Assembly (NCBI RefSeq): GCF_030053775.1
Contig: NZ_CP125669.1
Span: 1,731,962-1,795,961, forward strand
Origin: Acinetobacter corruptisaponis
GTDB lineage: Bacteria; Pseudomonadota; Gammaproteobacteria; Pseudomonadales; Moraxellaceae
DNA: 64,000 bases
Direction: 5' to 3'
Shown here: positions 35,916 to 45,709 of the stretch, piece by piece
Layout: the number at the start of each line of letters is the position of its first letter
Position numbering within the stretch: position 1 is the stretch's first letter
Translations under genes and position numbers: made by a program
Notes under the pieces: generated by a model
The model's database searches: none
The model's input: the letters and a program-made list of their open reading frames with translations, nothing else
Told to the model about the DNA's origin: nothing

Positions 35916-38555
35916 TTACGCTTCAACCCATTTTCCATTTTGGAAAACCAGACTCCACTTGGTCTGCTTGCCCTCAGCAGTTTCAGACCCGACATATTGT
36001 GCCTGATTCTTACGGCTGAATTTCACCACAGTTGGATTACCCTCAGGATCAACATCTGGTGCTTCCAGTAAAAACTGATATTTCGGATCAAGCTGATCAG
36101 CAACACTACGCAGTTCAGCCACTTTCGGTGCACGGGTCTCACGAATTTTCGGAAATTTACTTGCTGCAAGGAATAAACCAGCCGCGCCATCACGCAAGAC
36201 AAAGAAATCATCGTGTTTGGTTGAGCGTAGGTGTTCCATTTTGATTGGGTCAACACGCGGTGGCGCAGGCTGACCATTCTTCAATACTTTACGGGTATTG
36301 TCACAGCTTGAGCAGGCGAAATACGGACCAAAACGGCCTGTTTTCAGTTGCATTTCACCATCACACTTATCACATGGAATGGTTGGGCCATCATAGCCCT
36401 TGATCTTGAATTCACCTTCTTCAACTTCGTAGCCATCACAGTCTGGATTATTACCACAGACATGCAGTTTACGACCGCCATCCACCACATAGCTGTCCAT
36501 TGCAGTACCGCATTTAGGACAGCGATGTTTTGACATCAGGTCTGCTGTTTCAGCACCATCATCATCAGACAATGCAGCCAAAGACTCGACAGGCGTTAAG
36601 TTCAATGTACCCTTACAACGTTCTTTGGGTGGCAGGTTATAACCTGAACATCCCAAAAATACACCTGTTGTGCCTGTACGAATTTGCATGGGGCGAGAAC
36701 ATTCAGGACAAGCCACGTCTGCAACTTCGATAGGTTGATTACGGCGCATGCCGTTCTCACCTTGTGCATTGGTCAAACGCTTTTTAAAGTCACCATAGAA
36801 CGTATCCAGCAATTCTTTCCAGTTACGTTCACCTGTCGCCACACGGTCTAATTGTCCCTCTAAATCTGCGGTAAACGCATAATTCATCAGGTTGTTAAAA
36901 CTTTCATCCAGACGGTCAGTAACAATCTCACCCATCTTCTCTGCAAAGAGACGACGGTTTTCAAGTTTCACATAACCACGTTCCTGAATCGTGGAAATAA
37001 TCGCGGCGTAGGTTGATGGACGACCAATACTGCGTTTTTCCAGCTCTTTAACCAAGGAGGCTTCGGTAAAACGCGCAGGTGGCTTGGTAAAATGCTGGCT
37101 TGGGTCAAGTTTTTCCAGCTTGAGCACTTCGCCCACTTTTACCGCAGGCAATAAAATATCATCATCAGATTTATTGGCCCCACGAACGCGGGTAAAGCCA
37201 TCAAATACCAAAGTACGACCTTTTGCCTTTAACTCAACATTTGCCGCTTCAACAGTCAGGGTTGAAGATAGATATTCTGCTGGTGTCATCTGACAGGCAA
37301 CAAACTGACGCCAGATCAAGTCATACAGACGTTGTGCATCACGCTCCACACCTGCAAGTTTATCCCCAGTCAATCCAACATCCGATGGACGGATTGCTTC
37401 ATGCGCATCTTGTGCGCCCGCCTTGTTACCATAACGATTTGGTTTGGCTGGGATATATTTTTCACCAAAATTTTGCTGAATATGGTTACGCACCATATTC
37501 ACCGCGTCATCACTCAAAAAAGTTGAGTCAGTACGCATATAGGTAATAAAGCCACCCTCATACAAACGCTGCGCTAGCATCATGGTTTTCTTCACCGAAA
37601 AACCTAAACGTGTGCTGGCCGCCTGTTGCAGGGTCGAGGTGATATATGGCGCACTTGGATTGACCTTGGTCGGTTTATCCTCACGCAGTGCCACTTTATA
37701 TTCAGCATCTTTTAATACGTTTAACAACGCATCAGTTTCTGCTTTATTCTTGAGTTTAAGCGTTTTACCTGCCTGTTTAACTGCTTCAAGACGAATGTCA
37801 TCTTTCTTTGATAGCGTGTCTGCAAAAACTTGCCAATATTCTTCTGGAATAAAGGCACGAATTTCACGTTCACGTTCTACTACCAGTTTTACCGCAACTG
37901 ATTGAACACGACCTGCCGATAAACCACGGGCAATTTTTTCCCACAGCAACGGCGAAACCATAAAGCCCACTACGCGGTCAAGGAAACGGCGTGCCTGTTG
38001 TGCATTGACACGGTTCAAATCCAGACGTGTTGGCTGTTTAAACGCTTCCTGAATGGCATTTTTGGTGATTTCGTTAAAGACGACACGATGGTAACGGCTG
38101 TCATCGCCACCAATCACTTCCCGTAGATGCCAGGCAATTGCCTCTCCTTCCCTATCCAAGTCCGTTGCGAGATAGATGGCATCCGCATCCTTGGCAAGCT
38201 TCTTGAGTTCAGCAACCACATGTTCCTTGCCAGGCAGTACTTCATAATGGGCAATCCAGTCATGTTCTGGATCGACACCCATACGGTTGATCAGTGCCGA
38301 TTGAGCCTTTTCAGCTTTTTGTTCTTCGGTTAACTTGGTACGGGTCGCAGGCTTCTTTTCAGTCGATTTTGCACCACCACCTGTAGGTAGGTCACGCACA
38401 TGACCCACTGATGACTTGACAACAAATTGTGAACCTAAATATTTATTAATGGTTTTCGCTTTTGCAGGCGACTCCACAATCACCAAGGCACGTTTTTTTG
38501 CAGCAGATGTGGGAGCTGCTGTGCTTTCTGAAGCAGAGCGTGGAGTATTCGCCAT
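35916..38555 (-). CDS. topA: DNA topoisomerase I
   Basis: Type IA topoisomerase relaxing negative supercoils. 879 residues: N-terminal Toprim domain ([19 protein letters not shown], acidic [16 protein letters not shown]), catalytic Tyr in [11 protein letters not shown], central domain to about 600, then three C4 zinc ribbons (CPEC with GCSGY and C; CPKC with CGNNPDC; CDKC with CSSC) and a C-terminal basic tail. The domain order matches E. coli TopA, which ends in two more zinc-less repeats. AGGA lies about 12 bases upstream of the ATG. Confidence 0.97.
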   Translation of the reverse strand: MANTPRSASESTAAPTSAAKKRALVIVESPAKAKTINKYLGSQFVVKSSVGHVRDLPTGGGAKSTEKKPATRTKLTEEQKAEKAQSALINRMGVDPEHDWIAHYEVLPGKEHVVAELKKLAKDADAIYLATDLDREGEAIAWHLREVIGGDDSRYHRVVFNEITKNAIQEAFKQPTRLDLNRVNAQQARRFLDRVVGFMVSPLLWEKIARGLSAGRVQSVAVKLVVEREREIRAFIPEEYWQVFADTLSKKDDIRLEAVKQAGKTLKLKNKAETDALLNVLKDAEYKVALREDKPTKVNPSAPYITSTLQQAASTRLGFSVKKTMMLAQRLYEGGFITYMRTDSTFLSDDAVNMVRNHIQQNFGEKYIPAKPNRYGNKAGAQDAHEAIRPSDVGLTGDKLAGVERDAQRLYDLIWRQFVACQMTPAEYLSSTLTVEAANVELKAKGRTLVFDGFTRVRGANKSDDDILLPAVKVGEVLKLEKLDPSQHFTKPPARFTEASLVKELEKRSIGRPSTYAAIISTIQERGYVKLENRRLFAEKMGEIVTDRLDESFNNLMNYAFTADLEGQLDRVATGERNWKELLDTFYGDFKKRLTNAQGENGMRRNQPIEVADVACPECSRPMQIRTGTTGVFLGCSGYNLPPKERCKGTLNLTPVESLAALSDDDGAETADLMSKHRCPKCGTAMDSYVVDGGRKLHVCGNNPDCDGYEVEEGEFKIKGYDGPTIPCDKCDGEMQLKTGRFGPYFACSSCDNTRKVLKNGQPAPPRVDPIKMEHLRSTKHDDFFVLRDGAAGLFLAASKFPKIRETRAPKVAELRSVADQLDPKYQFLLEAPDVDPEGNPTVVKFSRKNQAQYVGSETAEGKQTKWSLVFQNGKWVEA

Positions 38556-38588
38556 AATAAATCGTTTTTCCTATAATCAATCAATGAA

Positions 38589-39038
38589 TTAGCGTTGTGC
38601 CAATTCATGTAAATAAGCTTTCATATCATCGAGTTGTGTGGCTCTCAGGTCAGTTTCCTCATCCCAGTACAGTCCGACACAGTTCGCTTGCATATCAATA
38701 GCATAAACTCCTTTTAATGCAATGGTTAAATCATTAAATTTCTGATCACCCTGCACCACCTGAAGCTTTCCATCCACTACCCTAGCCCGCATGAGTGCCA
38801 AACGTGCATCTGGAATCAGTACACTATAATAAGCCACCATGCTGGCACGTTTTTCCGATGCCATTGGAATTTTTGTCCATTCTGGTGCCACAATCAAACG
38901 TGGATGCAGCCCCATCTTACGGGCCTGCTCACGCATCATGCCAAGCGCCTTTTCCCGTGGACTGACACGTAAGCCAAAAATAGAGCCAAGTACAAACAGT
39001 ACAATCGCAACCGTGATCCAAATTCCAATATTACTCAT
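38589..39038 (-). CDS. small conserved inner-membrane protein
   Basis: A 149-residue protein: one membrane helix at the N-terminus (IGIWITVAIVLFVLGSIFG) and a soluble domain with the block RVSPREKALGMMREQARKMGLHPRLIVAPEW. I do not recognise a named family; similar proteins adjoin topA in related bacteria. It is 34 bases upstream of topA on the same strand, so co-transcription is likely. A role with topoisomerase is only suggested by position. Confidence 0.7.
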   Translation of the reverse strand: MSNIGIWITVAIVLFVLGSIFGLRVSPREKALGMMREQARKMGLHPRLIVAPEWTKIPMASEKRASMVAYYSVLIPDARLALMRARVVDGKLQVVQGDQKFNDLTIALKGVYAIDMQANCVGLYWDEETDLRATQLDDMKAYLHELAQR

Positions 39039-39108
39039 AAAGCCGCCTACAACTTCCTTTTATTAGCGTTACATAAGTTTAAGTTAAAAGGCAAGTCCGT
39101 TTTATACT

Positions 39109-39987
39109 TCAAAGAGCTTGCTTAAAACGAGGGTCATGTCGTCGTAACAGTTCCGTCAGTGTCGGTTTTTCTGTAAAGGTATATTCATGCTTTTGTTGTA
39201 ATGCCTGTCTACGTTGTAAAAGTTCAGGTAAAGTAGATTTCTCTTTCACCACATTGTCCAGTTGAACTATTTTTTCTTTTTGAGGTTCCCTCCCAATATC
39301 TTCAGGCAGAATTAAATTTGCCCATGTATGAAGATTGTTTTCAATGTAAATTACTTTGAGTTCATCTTTCTGAATTATTTTATAGTTTAACAACAAACTA
39401 AAAATTAAATTTTCATCAATATGTTCCACCTGTACTTTTGTTCGAATTGTATTTTTCAAACTCTCAATTTTTGTGGGTTTATTGGTTGGAATTTTTGCCA
39501 AATATTCACAGAACTTTTTAAAAATCATTAAATGTGGACGTTGGGAAAATTGAGTAATATCAGGAATAATCGTCGAAATTTCTTCATTTAAATCAGATTT
39601 CAATGTTTCTTTTGGTTGTTCAATTAATGTTTTTATTTGAGTTGATTGAAAACCCATTATTTTCAGTAAATCAACAATATATTCTAAAGCCCCATCATTA
39701 GACATCACATCAAAACAAGTTGCTGTTTTATCCATCTGAATTGAAAGTTGTCCTGCTAAAAATGCTAAACCAAAATCAGCAGCATCCTTACCAATTTTAG
39801 GCATTTTAATCACAACTAATTTTTTCTCCACGACAAAAGGAGAAAATTTAATCAATGCATCTAAACTTAAAGTCACAGGTGATTTTGCGTAAACTAAATA
39901 TACACAAGCATAAGTTTTCAATAAATGTAATAGCTCTTTTTCAGTTTTATGAATATTTTCAATATCCAAGAGCAAAACTTTCTTCAT
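39109..39987 (-). CDS. PIN-like (NYN/LabA-type) domain protein
   Basis: A 292-residue protein whose N-terminal half fits a PIN-like nuclease fold: KVLLLDIENIHKTEKELLHLLK with Asp at the first metal site, VYLVYAKSP, a GKDAADFGLAFLAGQL acidic helix and DVMSNDGALEYIVDLL. These acidic residues are those expected to bind Mg in PIN/NYN proteins. The C-terminal half is Lys-rich, with two similar motifs, STLPELLQRRQAL and PTLTELLRRHDPR, that could bind a partner. Coding is markedly more AT-rich than topA next door, suggesting later acquisition. ATG at 39987 with an AGAGA sequence upstream. Confidence 0.68.
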   Translation of the reverse strand: MKKVLLLDIENIHKTEKELLHLLKTYACVYLVYAKSPVTLSLDALIKFSPFVVEKKLVVIKMPKIGKDAADFGLAFLAGQLSIQMDKTATCFDVMSNDGALEYIVDLLKIMGFQSTQIKTLIEQPKETLKSDLNEEISTIIPDITQFSQRPHLMIFKKFCEYLAKIPTNKPTKIESLKNTIRTKVQVEHIDENLIFSLLLNYKIIQKDELKVIYIENNLHTWANLILPEDIGREPQKEKIVQLDNVVKEKSTLPELLQRRQALQQKHEYTFTEKPTLTELLRRHDPRFKQAL

Positions 39988-40047
39988 TTTTATCTCTAAA
40001 TACAAAATCCCCTAATTTCATCACTTTAACTTTTCAAATTTATTTTA

Positions 40048-40293
40048 TCAATAATGCGGCGGTTTATTACTCATGGGATCAAAAGGGGCTATTCCATCAG
40101 ACAGATCGGATGCCTCAACACGCTGGTACAACAACTGCATCTGTTTTTTTAAATCAGCAATTTCACGTGTCTGAATGGCGAGCTGTTGATTCAATTGCTC
40201 AACTAAATCATCCAAAAATGCAATTCGCACTTGCAAATCTTCAATGGGTGCGGAAAATGACGCGTGATCATCAAAATTTTTTGGTTTAGTCAT
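40048..40293 (-). CDS. slyX: SlyX family protein
   Basis: An 81-residue coiled-coil protein (DLQVRIAFLDDLVEQLNQQLAIQTREIADLKKQMQLLYQRV) ending SNKPPHY, the SlyX hallmark. Function unknown. GAGG precedes the ATG at 40293. The gene is divergent from uup with only 32 bases between their start codons, so promoters must overlap the coding sequences. Confidence 0.88.
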   Translation of the reverse strand: MTKPKNFDDHASFSAPIEDLQVRIAFLDDLVEQLNQQLAIQTREIADLKKQMQLLYQRVEASDLSDGIAPFDPMSNKPPHY

Positions 40294-40325
40294 TTCAGAC
40301 CTCATCTGAGCTTTTAGGAAACATT

Positions 40326-42233
40326 ATGGCCTATATTACTTTAAGGGATGTCCATCTCGCATTTGGCGGACCTGCCCTACTCGACGGCGCGAACTTTAAT
40401 CTGGAGCGTGGCGAACGAGTCTGTTTAATCGGTCGTAATGGCGAGGGTAAGTCTACTTTATTAAAACTGATTGAGGGAAGCCTATTACCCGATACAGGTG
40501 AAGTTTCGATTCAAAATGGTTTAACCGTTTCCATGCTGGCACAGGATGTGCCAATGGATTCAGGTAAGGTGGCCGACATTGTTGCCGATGGCGCAGGCGA
40601 AGCAGCAAGCGTATTAAAAGAATACCATGAGGCAAGCGATGCCTGTGTTCTGGGCGATATGGAAGCCTGTGACCGTATGGGCATGCTCCAGCACAAACTC
40701 GACCAACTGGATGGCTGGGCACTGGAAAACAAGGTCAACACCATTTTGGGTAAAATGGGACTTGATCCAAATGCCGATCTGGCTGACTTGTCTGGTGGAC
40801 GTAAGCGCCGTGTGTTGCTTGCCCGTGCCCTACTGACCCAGCCTGATGTGTTATTGCTGGACGAACCAACCAACCATCTGGATGTTGAAAGCATCGAATG
40901 GCTGGAGAAATTCCTGCTCGACCAGAATAATCTTACTTTACTGTTTATCTCGCATGACCGCTCCTTTGTTGACAGCATTGCAACACGTATTGTTGAGCTT
41001 GATCGTGGTGTTTTGCGTGGTTATGAGGGCAATTATTCACGTTACCTCGACCTCAAAGCACAGCAAATGGAGGCAGAGGAAAAACAAAATGCTTTATTTG
41101 ACAAAAAGCTTGCTGAGGAAGAAGCCTGGATTCGTCAAGGCATCAAGGCACGTCGTACCCGTAACGAAGGGCGTGTCCGTGCCCTAAAAGCCTTACGTGA
41201 AGAATCAAAAGCACGTCGTTCCCAACAGGGCAAAGTCAGCATGGCAACTCAGGAAGCCAATCGCTCAGGCAAGCTGGTGTTTGAAATTGAACATCTACGT
41301 GTTAGCTATAATGAACAGCCACTGATTAAGGATTTCTCCGCAATCGTGTTGCGTGGAGACCGTATTGGTCTCGTTGGTGACAATGGCGTGGGTAAAACCA
41401 CCTTGATCAAGGCCATTTTAGGTGAAATCGAACATGGTGGTTCAGTCAAGACAGGTACACAGCTCGAAATCGCCTATTTTGACCAGTTACGCAATGCGCT
41501 GGACCTTGAAAAAACGGTGATGGCAAATGTTTCAGAGGGTTCTGACTTTGTTGATGTCAATGGTAACCGCCGCCATATCTATAGCTATTTGCAAGACTTC
41601 TTATTTTCACCAGAACGTGCCCGTACCCCAGTAAAGGCACTGTCTGGTGGTGAACGAAACCGTATTCTACTGGCAAAACTTTTGCTTAAACCATCAAACC
41701 TGATTGTGATGGATGAGCCGACCAACGACCTGGATATGGTAACGCTTGAATTGCTGGAAGAAATGCTGTCTGAGTATAAAGGCACTCTGTTGCTAATCTC
41801 GCATGACCGTGCCTTTATGGACAATGTCGTGACCTCAACCTGGGTCTTTGATGGCAAGGGCAATATTGATGAATACATCGGTGGCTATCAAGACTATCTG
41901 GAACAACGTCCTGACCAGAAAGTGGTTGATCAAAAAAGCGATGTGAAAAAGGCGCAGGCCAAAGCAGAGGCAGCAGCATTGGCTGCGACTGCACCGAAAA
42001 AAGTCAAACTCAGTTATAAGGATCAGCGTGAGCTTGAACAGCTTCCTGCTGAAATTGAGAAACTGGAAAAGGAACAGGCTGAGCTTTCTGCAAAACTTGC
42101 TGATGGGTCGTGGTTTGTAAAAGATGCGGAAACAGCCACCAAAGCCAGCCAGCGTTTAGCCGAAATTGAGGAAATAATGCTGGAAAAACTGGAACGTTGG
42201 GATACGTTGGAGAACCTGTCTAAAGGAAATTAA
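40326..42233 (+). CDS. uup: ABC-F family ATPase Uup
   Basis: Soluble ribosome-associated ATPase with two ABC cassettes: Walker A GRNGEGKST (about residue 37) and GDNGVGKTT (about residue 352), signature LSGGRKRRVLLARALL and LSGGERNRILLAKLL, Walker B LLLDEPTNHLD and LIVMDEPTNDLD. The C-terminal coiled coil (PAEIEKLEKEQAELSAKLADG) is typical of Uup. 635 residues. Known to affect precise transposon excision and ribosome function in E. coli. AGGAAACATT precedes the ATG. Confidence 0.95.
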   Translation: MAYITLRDVHLAFGGPALLDGANFNLERGERVCLIGRNGEGKSTLLKLIEGSLLPDTGEVSIQNGLTVSMLAQDVPMDSGKVADIVADGAGEAASVLKEYHEASDACVLGDMEACDRMGMLQHKLDQLDGWALENKVNTILGKMGLDPNADLADLSGGRKRRVLLARALLTQPDVLLLDEPTNHLDVESIEWLEKFLLDQNNLTLLFISHDRSFVDSIATRIVELDRGVLRGYEGNYSRYLDLKAQQMEAEEKQNALFDKKLAEEEAWIRQGIKARRTRNEGRVRALKALREESKARRSQQGKVSMATQEANRSGKLVFEIEHLRVSYNEQPLIKDFSAIVLRGDRIGLVGDNGVGKTTLIKAILGEIEHGGSVKTGTQLEIAYFDQLRNALDLEKTVMANVSEGSDFVDVNGNRRHIYSYLQDFLFSPERARTPVKALSGGERNRILLAKLLLKPSNLIVMDEPTNDLDMVTLELLEEMLSEYKGTLLLISHDRAFMDNVVTSTWVFDGKGNIDEYIGGYQDYLEQRPDQKVVDQKSDVKKAQAKAEAAALAATAPKKVKLSYKDQRELEQLPAEIEKLEKEQAELSAKLADGSWFVKDAETATKASQRLAEIEEIMLEKLERWDTLENLSKGN

Positions 42234-42279
42234 AGAAAAGTACCATTTCTAAATAGGGTACTTATTCATTTTGTATGAC

Positions 42280-42330
42280 GATGGCAATCACCCCACTTTA
42301 ATTAATCAATTAATTGGTGTGATTGCCATC
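42280..42330. repeat. 51-bp interrupted palindrome between convergent genes
   Basis: GATGGCAATCAC at 42280-42291 and its exact complement at 42319-42330 enclose an AT-rich core that can itself pair (AATTAAT / ATTAATT). It lies between uup and the macro-domain gene. There is no T run beside it, so a plain terminator is not certain. Confidence 0.7.
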
Positions 42331-42341
42331 CCACTTTCTAT

Positions 42342-42887
42342 TTACATGATTTCAATATCTTGTGATAAAAAATCAGCTTTAATTTCCTGATAGATTTTAA
42401 GGTTCTCATCATCAAAACAGACAAAAATCACCTCCTGTACTGACTGCCCCTTGTTTAGTTCCTCACATATCGTTCTTAAGGCAACCTGCGCCGCAGCCTG
42501 TTTTGGAAACCGATACACGCCAGTTGAAATGTTGGGAAAGGCAACTGTCTTTAACTGCAAGCTTTCAGCCAGTTTAAAGCTGTTGCGATAAGCATTTTCC
42601 AGCAAAATCGCTTCATTATTTTCACCTTTGCGCCATGTTGGCCCAACGGTATGAATGACATATTGAGCAGGCAGATTTCCAGCAGTGGTAACCACAGCTT
42701 CTCCCACCCCACAGCCTCCTTGCTTGGCGCGTATCTTTTGACATTCCTCAAGGATTTCAGCCCCGCCTTTGCGATGAATTGCGCCATCCACACCACCACC
42801 ACCTAAAAGCGAGGTGTTTGCCGCATTAACAATCGCATCTACAGCAACTTGGGTAATATCACCCTTGATAATTCTTATGGTTTTCAA
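42342..42887 (-). CDS. ymdB: macro domain O-acetyl-ADP-ribose deacetylase
   Basis: A 181-residue single macro domain: [37 protein letters not shown] carries the ADP-ribose pocket, with the catalytic Asn/Asp of [30 protein letters not shown] holds the second loop. Such enzymes hydrolyse O-acetyl-ADP-ribose and remove ADP-ribose from proteins; in E. coli YmdB also binds RNase III. Start is TTG at 42887 with CAGGAG upstream; no better ATG lies in frame nearby. Confidence 0.9.
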   Translation of the reverse strand: MKTIRIIKGDITQVAVDAIVNAANTSLLGGGGVDGAIHRKGGAEILEECQKIRAKQGGCGVGEAVVTTAGNLPAQYVIHTVGPTWRKGENNEAILLENAYRNSFKLAESLQLKTVAFPNISTGVYRFPKQAAAQVALRTICEELNKGQSVQEVIFVCFDDENLKIYQEIKADFLSQDIEIM

Positions 42888-43024
42888 AATATGCTCCTGT
42901 TCTGATGATCACCCATCAATGTCTTAATATAAAACAGTCTGGGTTTAAAGCCATATTTAAAGTTGCAAAACCAAGTTCATGCTACACTGCTGCAAAATTC
43001 AATGTCATTCATATTTATAAGTTT

Positions 43025-43960
43025 ATGAGTCAACAGCAGTCTTATATACCTGGCGAATTTCAATGGGAATTCCTATTACCCAAATACTGGAAAATCTGGA
43101 TCGCCATCAGCTTTCTCATGCTACTGGCAATCCTGCCTTGGGCAATTCAATGGCGACTGGCACATAGCCTGGCTGCCTTGTGCTGGCATTTACTCAAGTC
43201 ACGCCGTAAAACCACGCTTAGAAACCTGGAACTGTGTTTTCCCGAATGGTCACCTGCCGAGGTTGAAGCACAGGCGAAGCAGGTATTTGTGGATATGATG
43301 CTGGGTGTGTTTGAGACACTGAATGCCTGGTACTGTCCGAAATGGTTTAAAGGTCGTCATAGCATTGACGGTCTGGAACACATTACCCATGCCAAAGCAC
43401 AGGGTAAAGGCATCTTATTGCTTGGCACACATAGTACCCTGCTGGATGCAGGCGGTTATATCTGTGCGCAATACTTTGAGCCCGATGTGGTTTATCGTCC
43501 ACAAAACAATCCCATGCTGGATATGCTGATTTATCGTTGCCGTGCCACTATTTACCAGCACCAAATTGACCATGATGATATGCGTGGCCTGATTCGCAGG
43601 CTCAAGGATGGCGGTGCAATCTGGTATAGTCCCGATCAGGATTTTGGTTTAAAGCAAGGGGTGATGGCTCCTTTCTTTGGTGTTCCTGCCGCAACGGTGA
43701 CTGCACATCGTCGCCTGTTAAAAATTTCCAAATCTGTTGCCATTCCCCTTTATTTCTACCGTTATGGTGATATCCGCAATCCTCAGTACAAAGTGCTGAT
43801 TGAGCCAATGGTTGAAAATATGCCAAGTGAGGATGAAATGGATGATGCTGTTCGCGTGAACAAGATTATTGAAGCCCAGCTTAGAATCGCACCAACACAA
43901 TGGATGTGGTTCCATCGCCGTTTTAAAACTCGGGCTGAGGGTTACGAAAAAATCTATTAG
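43025..43960 (+). CDS. lpxL: LpxL-type lipid A late acyltransferase
   Basis: Inner-membrane acyltransferase of 312 residues. N-terminal membrane segment (PKYWKIWIAISFLMLLAILPWAIQW), then conserved RNLELCFPEWS, the catalytic HX4D-type motif GTHSTLLDAGG, VYRPQNNPMLDMLIYR, and the closing MWFHRRFKTRAEG. The pattern and length match E. coli LpxL (306), which transfers a secondary acyl chain to Kdo2-lipid IVA. Whether the chain is laurate, and whether it is LpxL or LpxP, is not readable. ATG at 43025 before SQQQSYIPGEFQ; an upstream in-frame ATG adds 40 non-conserved residues. Confidence 0.88.
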   Translation: MSQQQSYIPGEFQWEFLLPKYWKIWIAISFLMLLAILPWAIQWRLAHSLAALCWHLLKSRRKTTLRNLELCFPEWSPAEVEAQAKQVFVDMMLGVFETLNAWYCPKWFKGRHSIDGLEHITHAKAQGKGILLLGTHSTLLDAGGYICAQYFEPDVVYRPQNNPMLDMLIYRCRATIYQHQIDHDDMRGLIRRLKDGGAIWYSPDQDFGLKQGVMAPFFGVPAATVTAHRRLLKISKSVAIPLYFYRYGDIRNPQYKVLIEPMVENMPSEDEMDDAVRVNKIIEAQLRIAPTQWMWFHRRFKTRAEGYEKIY

Positions 43961-43964
43961 CCAT

Positions 43965-43997
43965 AAAAAAATCTGTGCCCGAAAGCACAGATTTTTT
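43965..43997. terminator. bidirectional rho-independent terminator
   Basis: AAAAAATCTGTGC / GCACAGATTTTTT with a six-base loop, between lpxL and the convergent repeat lipoprotein gene. Confidence 0.88.
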
Positions 43998-44014
43998 CAT
44001 TTTAAAATAATAGT

Positions 44015-45619
44015 TTACTTAGGGAAAACCACACCCGTGGTTAAATCATACTGACTTGGTGCATTGCTATACGCTCTACCCAAACTCGTTGCAAAGAACC
44101 ACCCCAATTTACCCTGATCCTGAATACGGTTTTCAACCCCATAAACGCTTTCTGAACTATCTACCGCATCGTCCGCATAAAGTTTGTATTCAACCGCGCC
44201 TGTGTTTTCGCTATCTTTCTCAAACAAATATCCCTTGGTGTTAATTCCAAACCCAATACTGTTATCCTTGTCAATCAGACGGTAACCCTCTGCTGCCTGC
44301 TCTTTTAATAGTTTTTCCAGCTTCGCCACATCTTCGGCATTAAATGGAATATTACGTTCAACCTGGAAATAACGGTAGTTATAGATGCCATGATGCGTGC
44401 TGCTGTTTGCACAGGTGGTCACATAAAATGTGCCATTACTTGTACCATTATTGGTATAGGTAGAACCTGCATCAATTAATTTACAGCCTTTTGCGCCCAT
44501 GTCATTAAATGCAGCCAGAATATTGGCTCTGGTCGTATCTGTTATAAAACGATTTTCATAACTATAGGTCGCTGGTTTTTGGTCATTTTTTACAAATAAA
44601 TATTTGCGGGTATTATTCGAGGTTTCTCCAAAAGATAGCTTGTAGAGATAGCCCAACGCACCCTGCTTTTTCAGTTCATCAAACCAAAGTGTATAACGGC
44701 TGGCGACAATATTGGTGCTTACATCAGCTGTGGTATAGGTGTAGGTATCCTGTGAGGCGTTATTTTTCACATATAAGTTTTTGTAGATGCTGTTGCTTCC
44801 CTCTGGATTTTTTAATGCAACTGACGGTGTAATGAGTGCATAGCCTTGGCGACCCTGGTCATTCAACTGGTTCAGAACATCTGCCCATGCCGTTTGATTA
44901 TCACCGAAACGATAACTTGCGGTTGCAACAATCTGCTGTGGCTTTTGCTGGCTTAAAGAGGGAGCACTACGGGTATAACAGGTATTCACCCGACTAAAAT
45001 CAACTTGTTGCAAGTAAGCATGAATATCATTCGGCTGATCTGTGGGCACAAGACAGAACTGATCTGCATTTTTGAAGCCAAACACCATAGGCTGTTTGCT
45101 CCCCAACTTACCCCCTACTTCAAGTTGCCATTGTGCCTGATTAAAGCTGGAACTTTGTATGGTCTGTGCTGCCCCAATCTCAGTCGCCAAACTAAACTCA
45201 CTTGGCTGTTTGTAGCTTGGGGAAAGTTCACCTGTACAGTCTTTTGCATTCGCATATTTTACCGTTTCATTGACAAAACGGACGCTATTGTCAGCCATCT
45301 TAACAATATTCATTTTTAAGCCAGAACCATTGATACAAGCCCCCTGCCCAGCCATCCATGTTCCCACAAAACGGTCCGCAACGGTAGTTGGAGTCGGTGT
45401 GGGTGTTGGAGTCGGTGTGGGGGTTGGAGTCGGCGTAGGGGTTGGAGTCGGCGTAGGGGTTGGAGTCGGTGTGGGGGTTGGAGTCGGCGTAGGGGTTGGA
45501 GTCGGTGTGGGGGTTGGAGTCGGCGTAGGGGTGTTATTGGAAGATGAGCTTCCACTACATCCCACCAAAGCTGCGCATGTCATGCCAATCGCAAGTTGAG
45601 TCCATATATTTTTCATCAT
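44015..45619 (-). CDS. lipoprotein with Pro-Thr linker and DUF4177-like repeats
   Basis: A 534-residue exported lipoprotein: signal peptide with lipobox LVGC at Cys22, a Ser/Asn stretch, then about 50 residues of strictly alternating Thr-Pro, encoded by eight 18-bp DNA repeats. The remaining part begins VADRFVGTWMAGQGACINGSG, and from about residue 250 shows at least four, probably five, similar units with the pattern L-x-x-Q-G-x-x-G-Y or W (VLNQLNDQGRQGYALI, LKKQGALGYLYKL, NDMGAKGCKLI, LKEQAAEGYRLID, IQDQGKLGWFFAT) that looks like DUF4177. A surface-displayed or outer-membrane-anchored binding role is possible but unproven. ATG at 45619 or the next codon. Confidence 0.78.
   Translation of the reverse strand: MMKNIWTQLAIGMTCAALVGCSGSSSSNNTPTPTPTPTPTPTPTPTPTPTPTPTPTPTPTPTPTPTPTPTPTPTPTPTTVADRFVGTWMAGQGACINGSGLKMNIVKMADNSVRFVNETVKYANAKDCTGELSPSYKQPSEFSLATEIGAAQTIQSSSFNQAQWQLEVGGKLGSKQPMVFGFKNADQFCLVPTDQPNDIHAYLQQVDFSRVNTCYTRSAPSLSQQKPQQIVATASYRFGDNQTAWADVLNQLNDQGRQGYALITPSVALKNPEGSNSIYKNLYVKNNASQDTYTYTTADVSTNIVASRYTLWFDELKKQGALGYLYKLSFGETSNNTRKYLFVKNDQKPATYSYENRFITDTTRANILAAFNDMGAKGCKLIDAGSTYTNNGTSNGTFYVTTCANSSTHHGIYNYRYFQVERNIPFNAEDVAKLEKLLKEQAAEGYRLIDKDNSIGFGINTKGYLFEKDSENTGAVEYKLYADDAVDSSESVYGVENRIQDQGKLGWFFATSLGRAYSNAPSQYDLTTGVVFPK
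45387..45530 (+). repeat. 18-bp minisatellite, eight units
   Basis: Eight head-to-tail copies of GTTGGAGTCGGYGTRGGG lie inside the lipoprotein gene. The variable bases (T or C, G or A) are third-codon positions on the coding strand, so the Thr-Pro peptide is unchanged. Because 18 is a multiple of three, copy-number change would alter linker length and not the frame. Confidence 0.95.
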
Positions 45620-45709
45620 ATTGCCCTCTGTGTGAAATTTTCACATATATTGTCTGTGAAAATTTAACACTTTTCTGCTTGAGTGCAAATATTTTTATGC
45701 TTAAATTTA

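Noticed and set aside
45387..45530. Regular 18-bp direct repeats that could suggest a CRISPR array
   Set aside because: The repeats abut with no spacers and encode a Thr-Pro linker in frame, so they are a coding minisatellite.
45270..45599. Plus-strand open frame encoding alternating Val-Gly
   Set aside because: It is the antisense of the Thr-Pro repeats and has no start context or similarity of its own.
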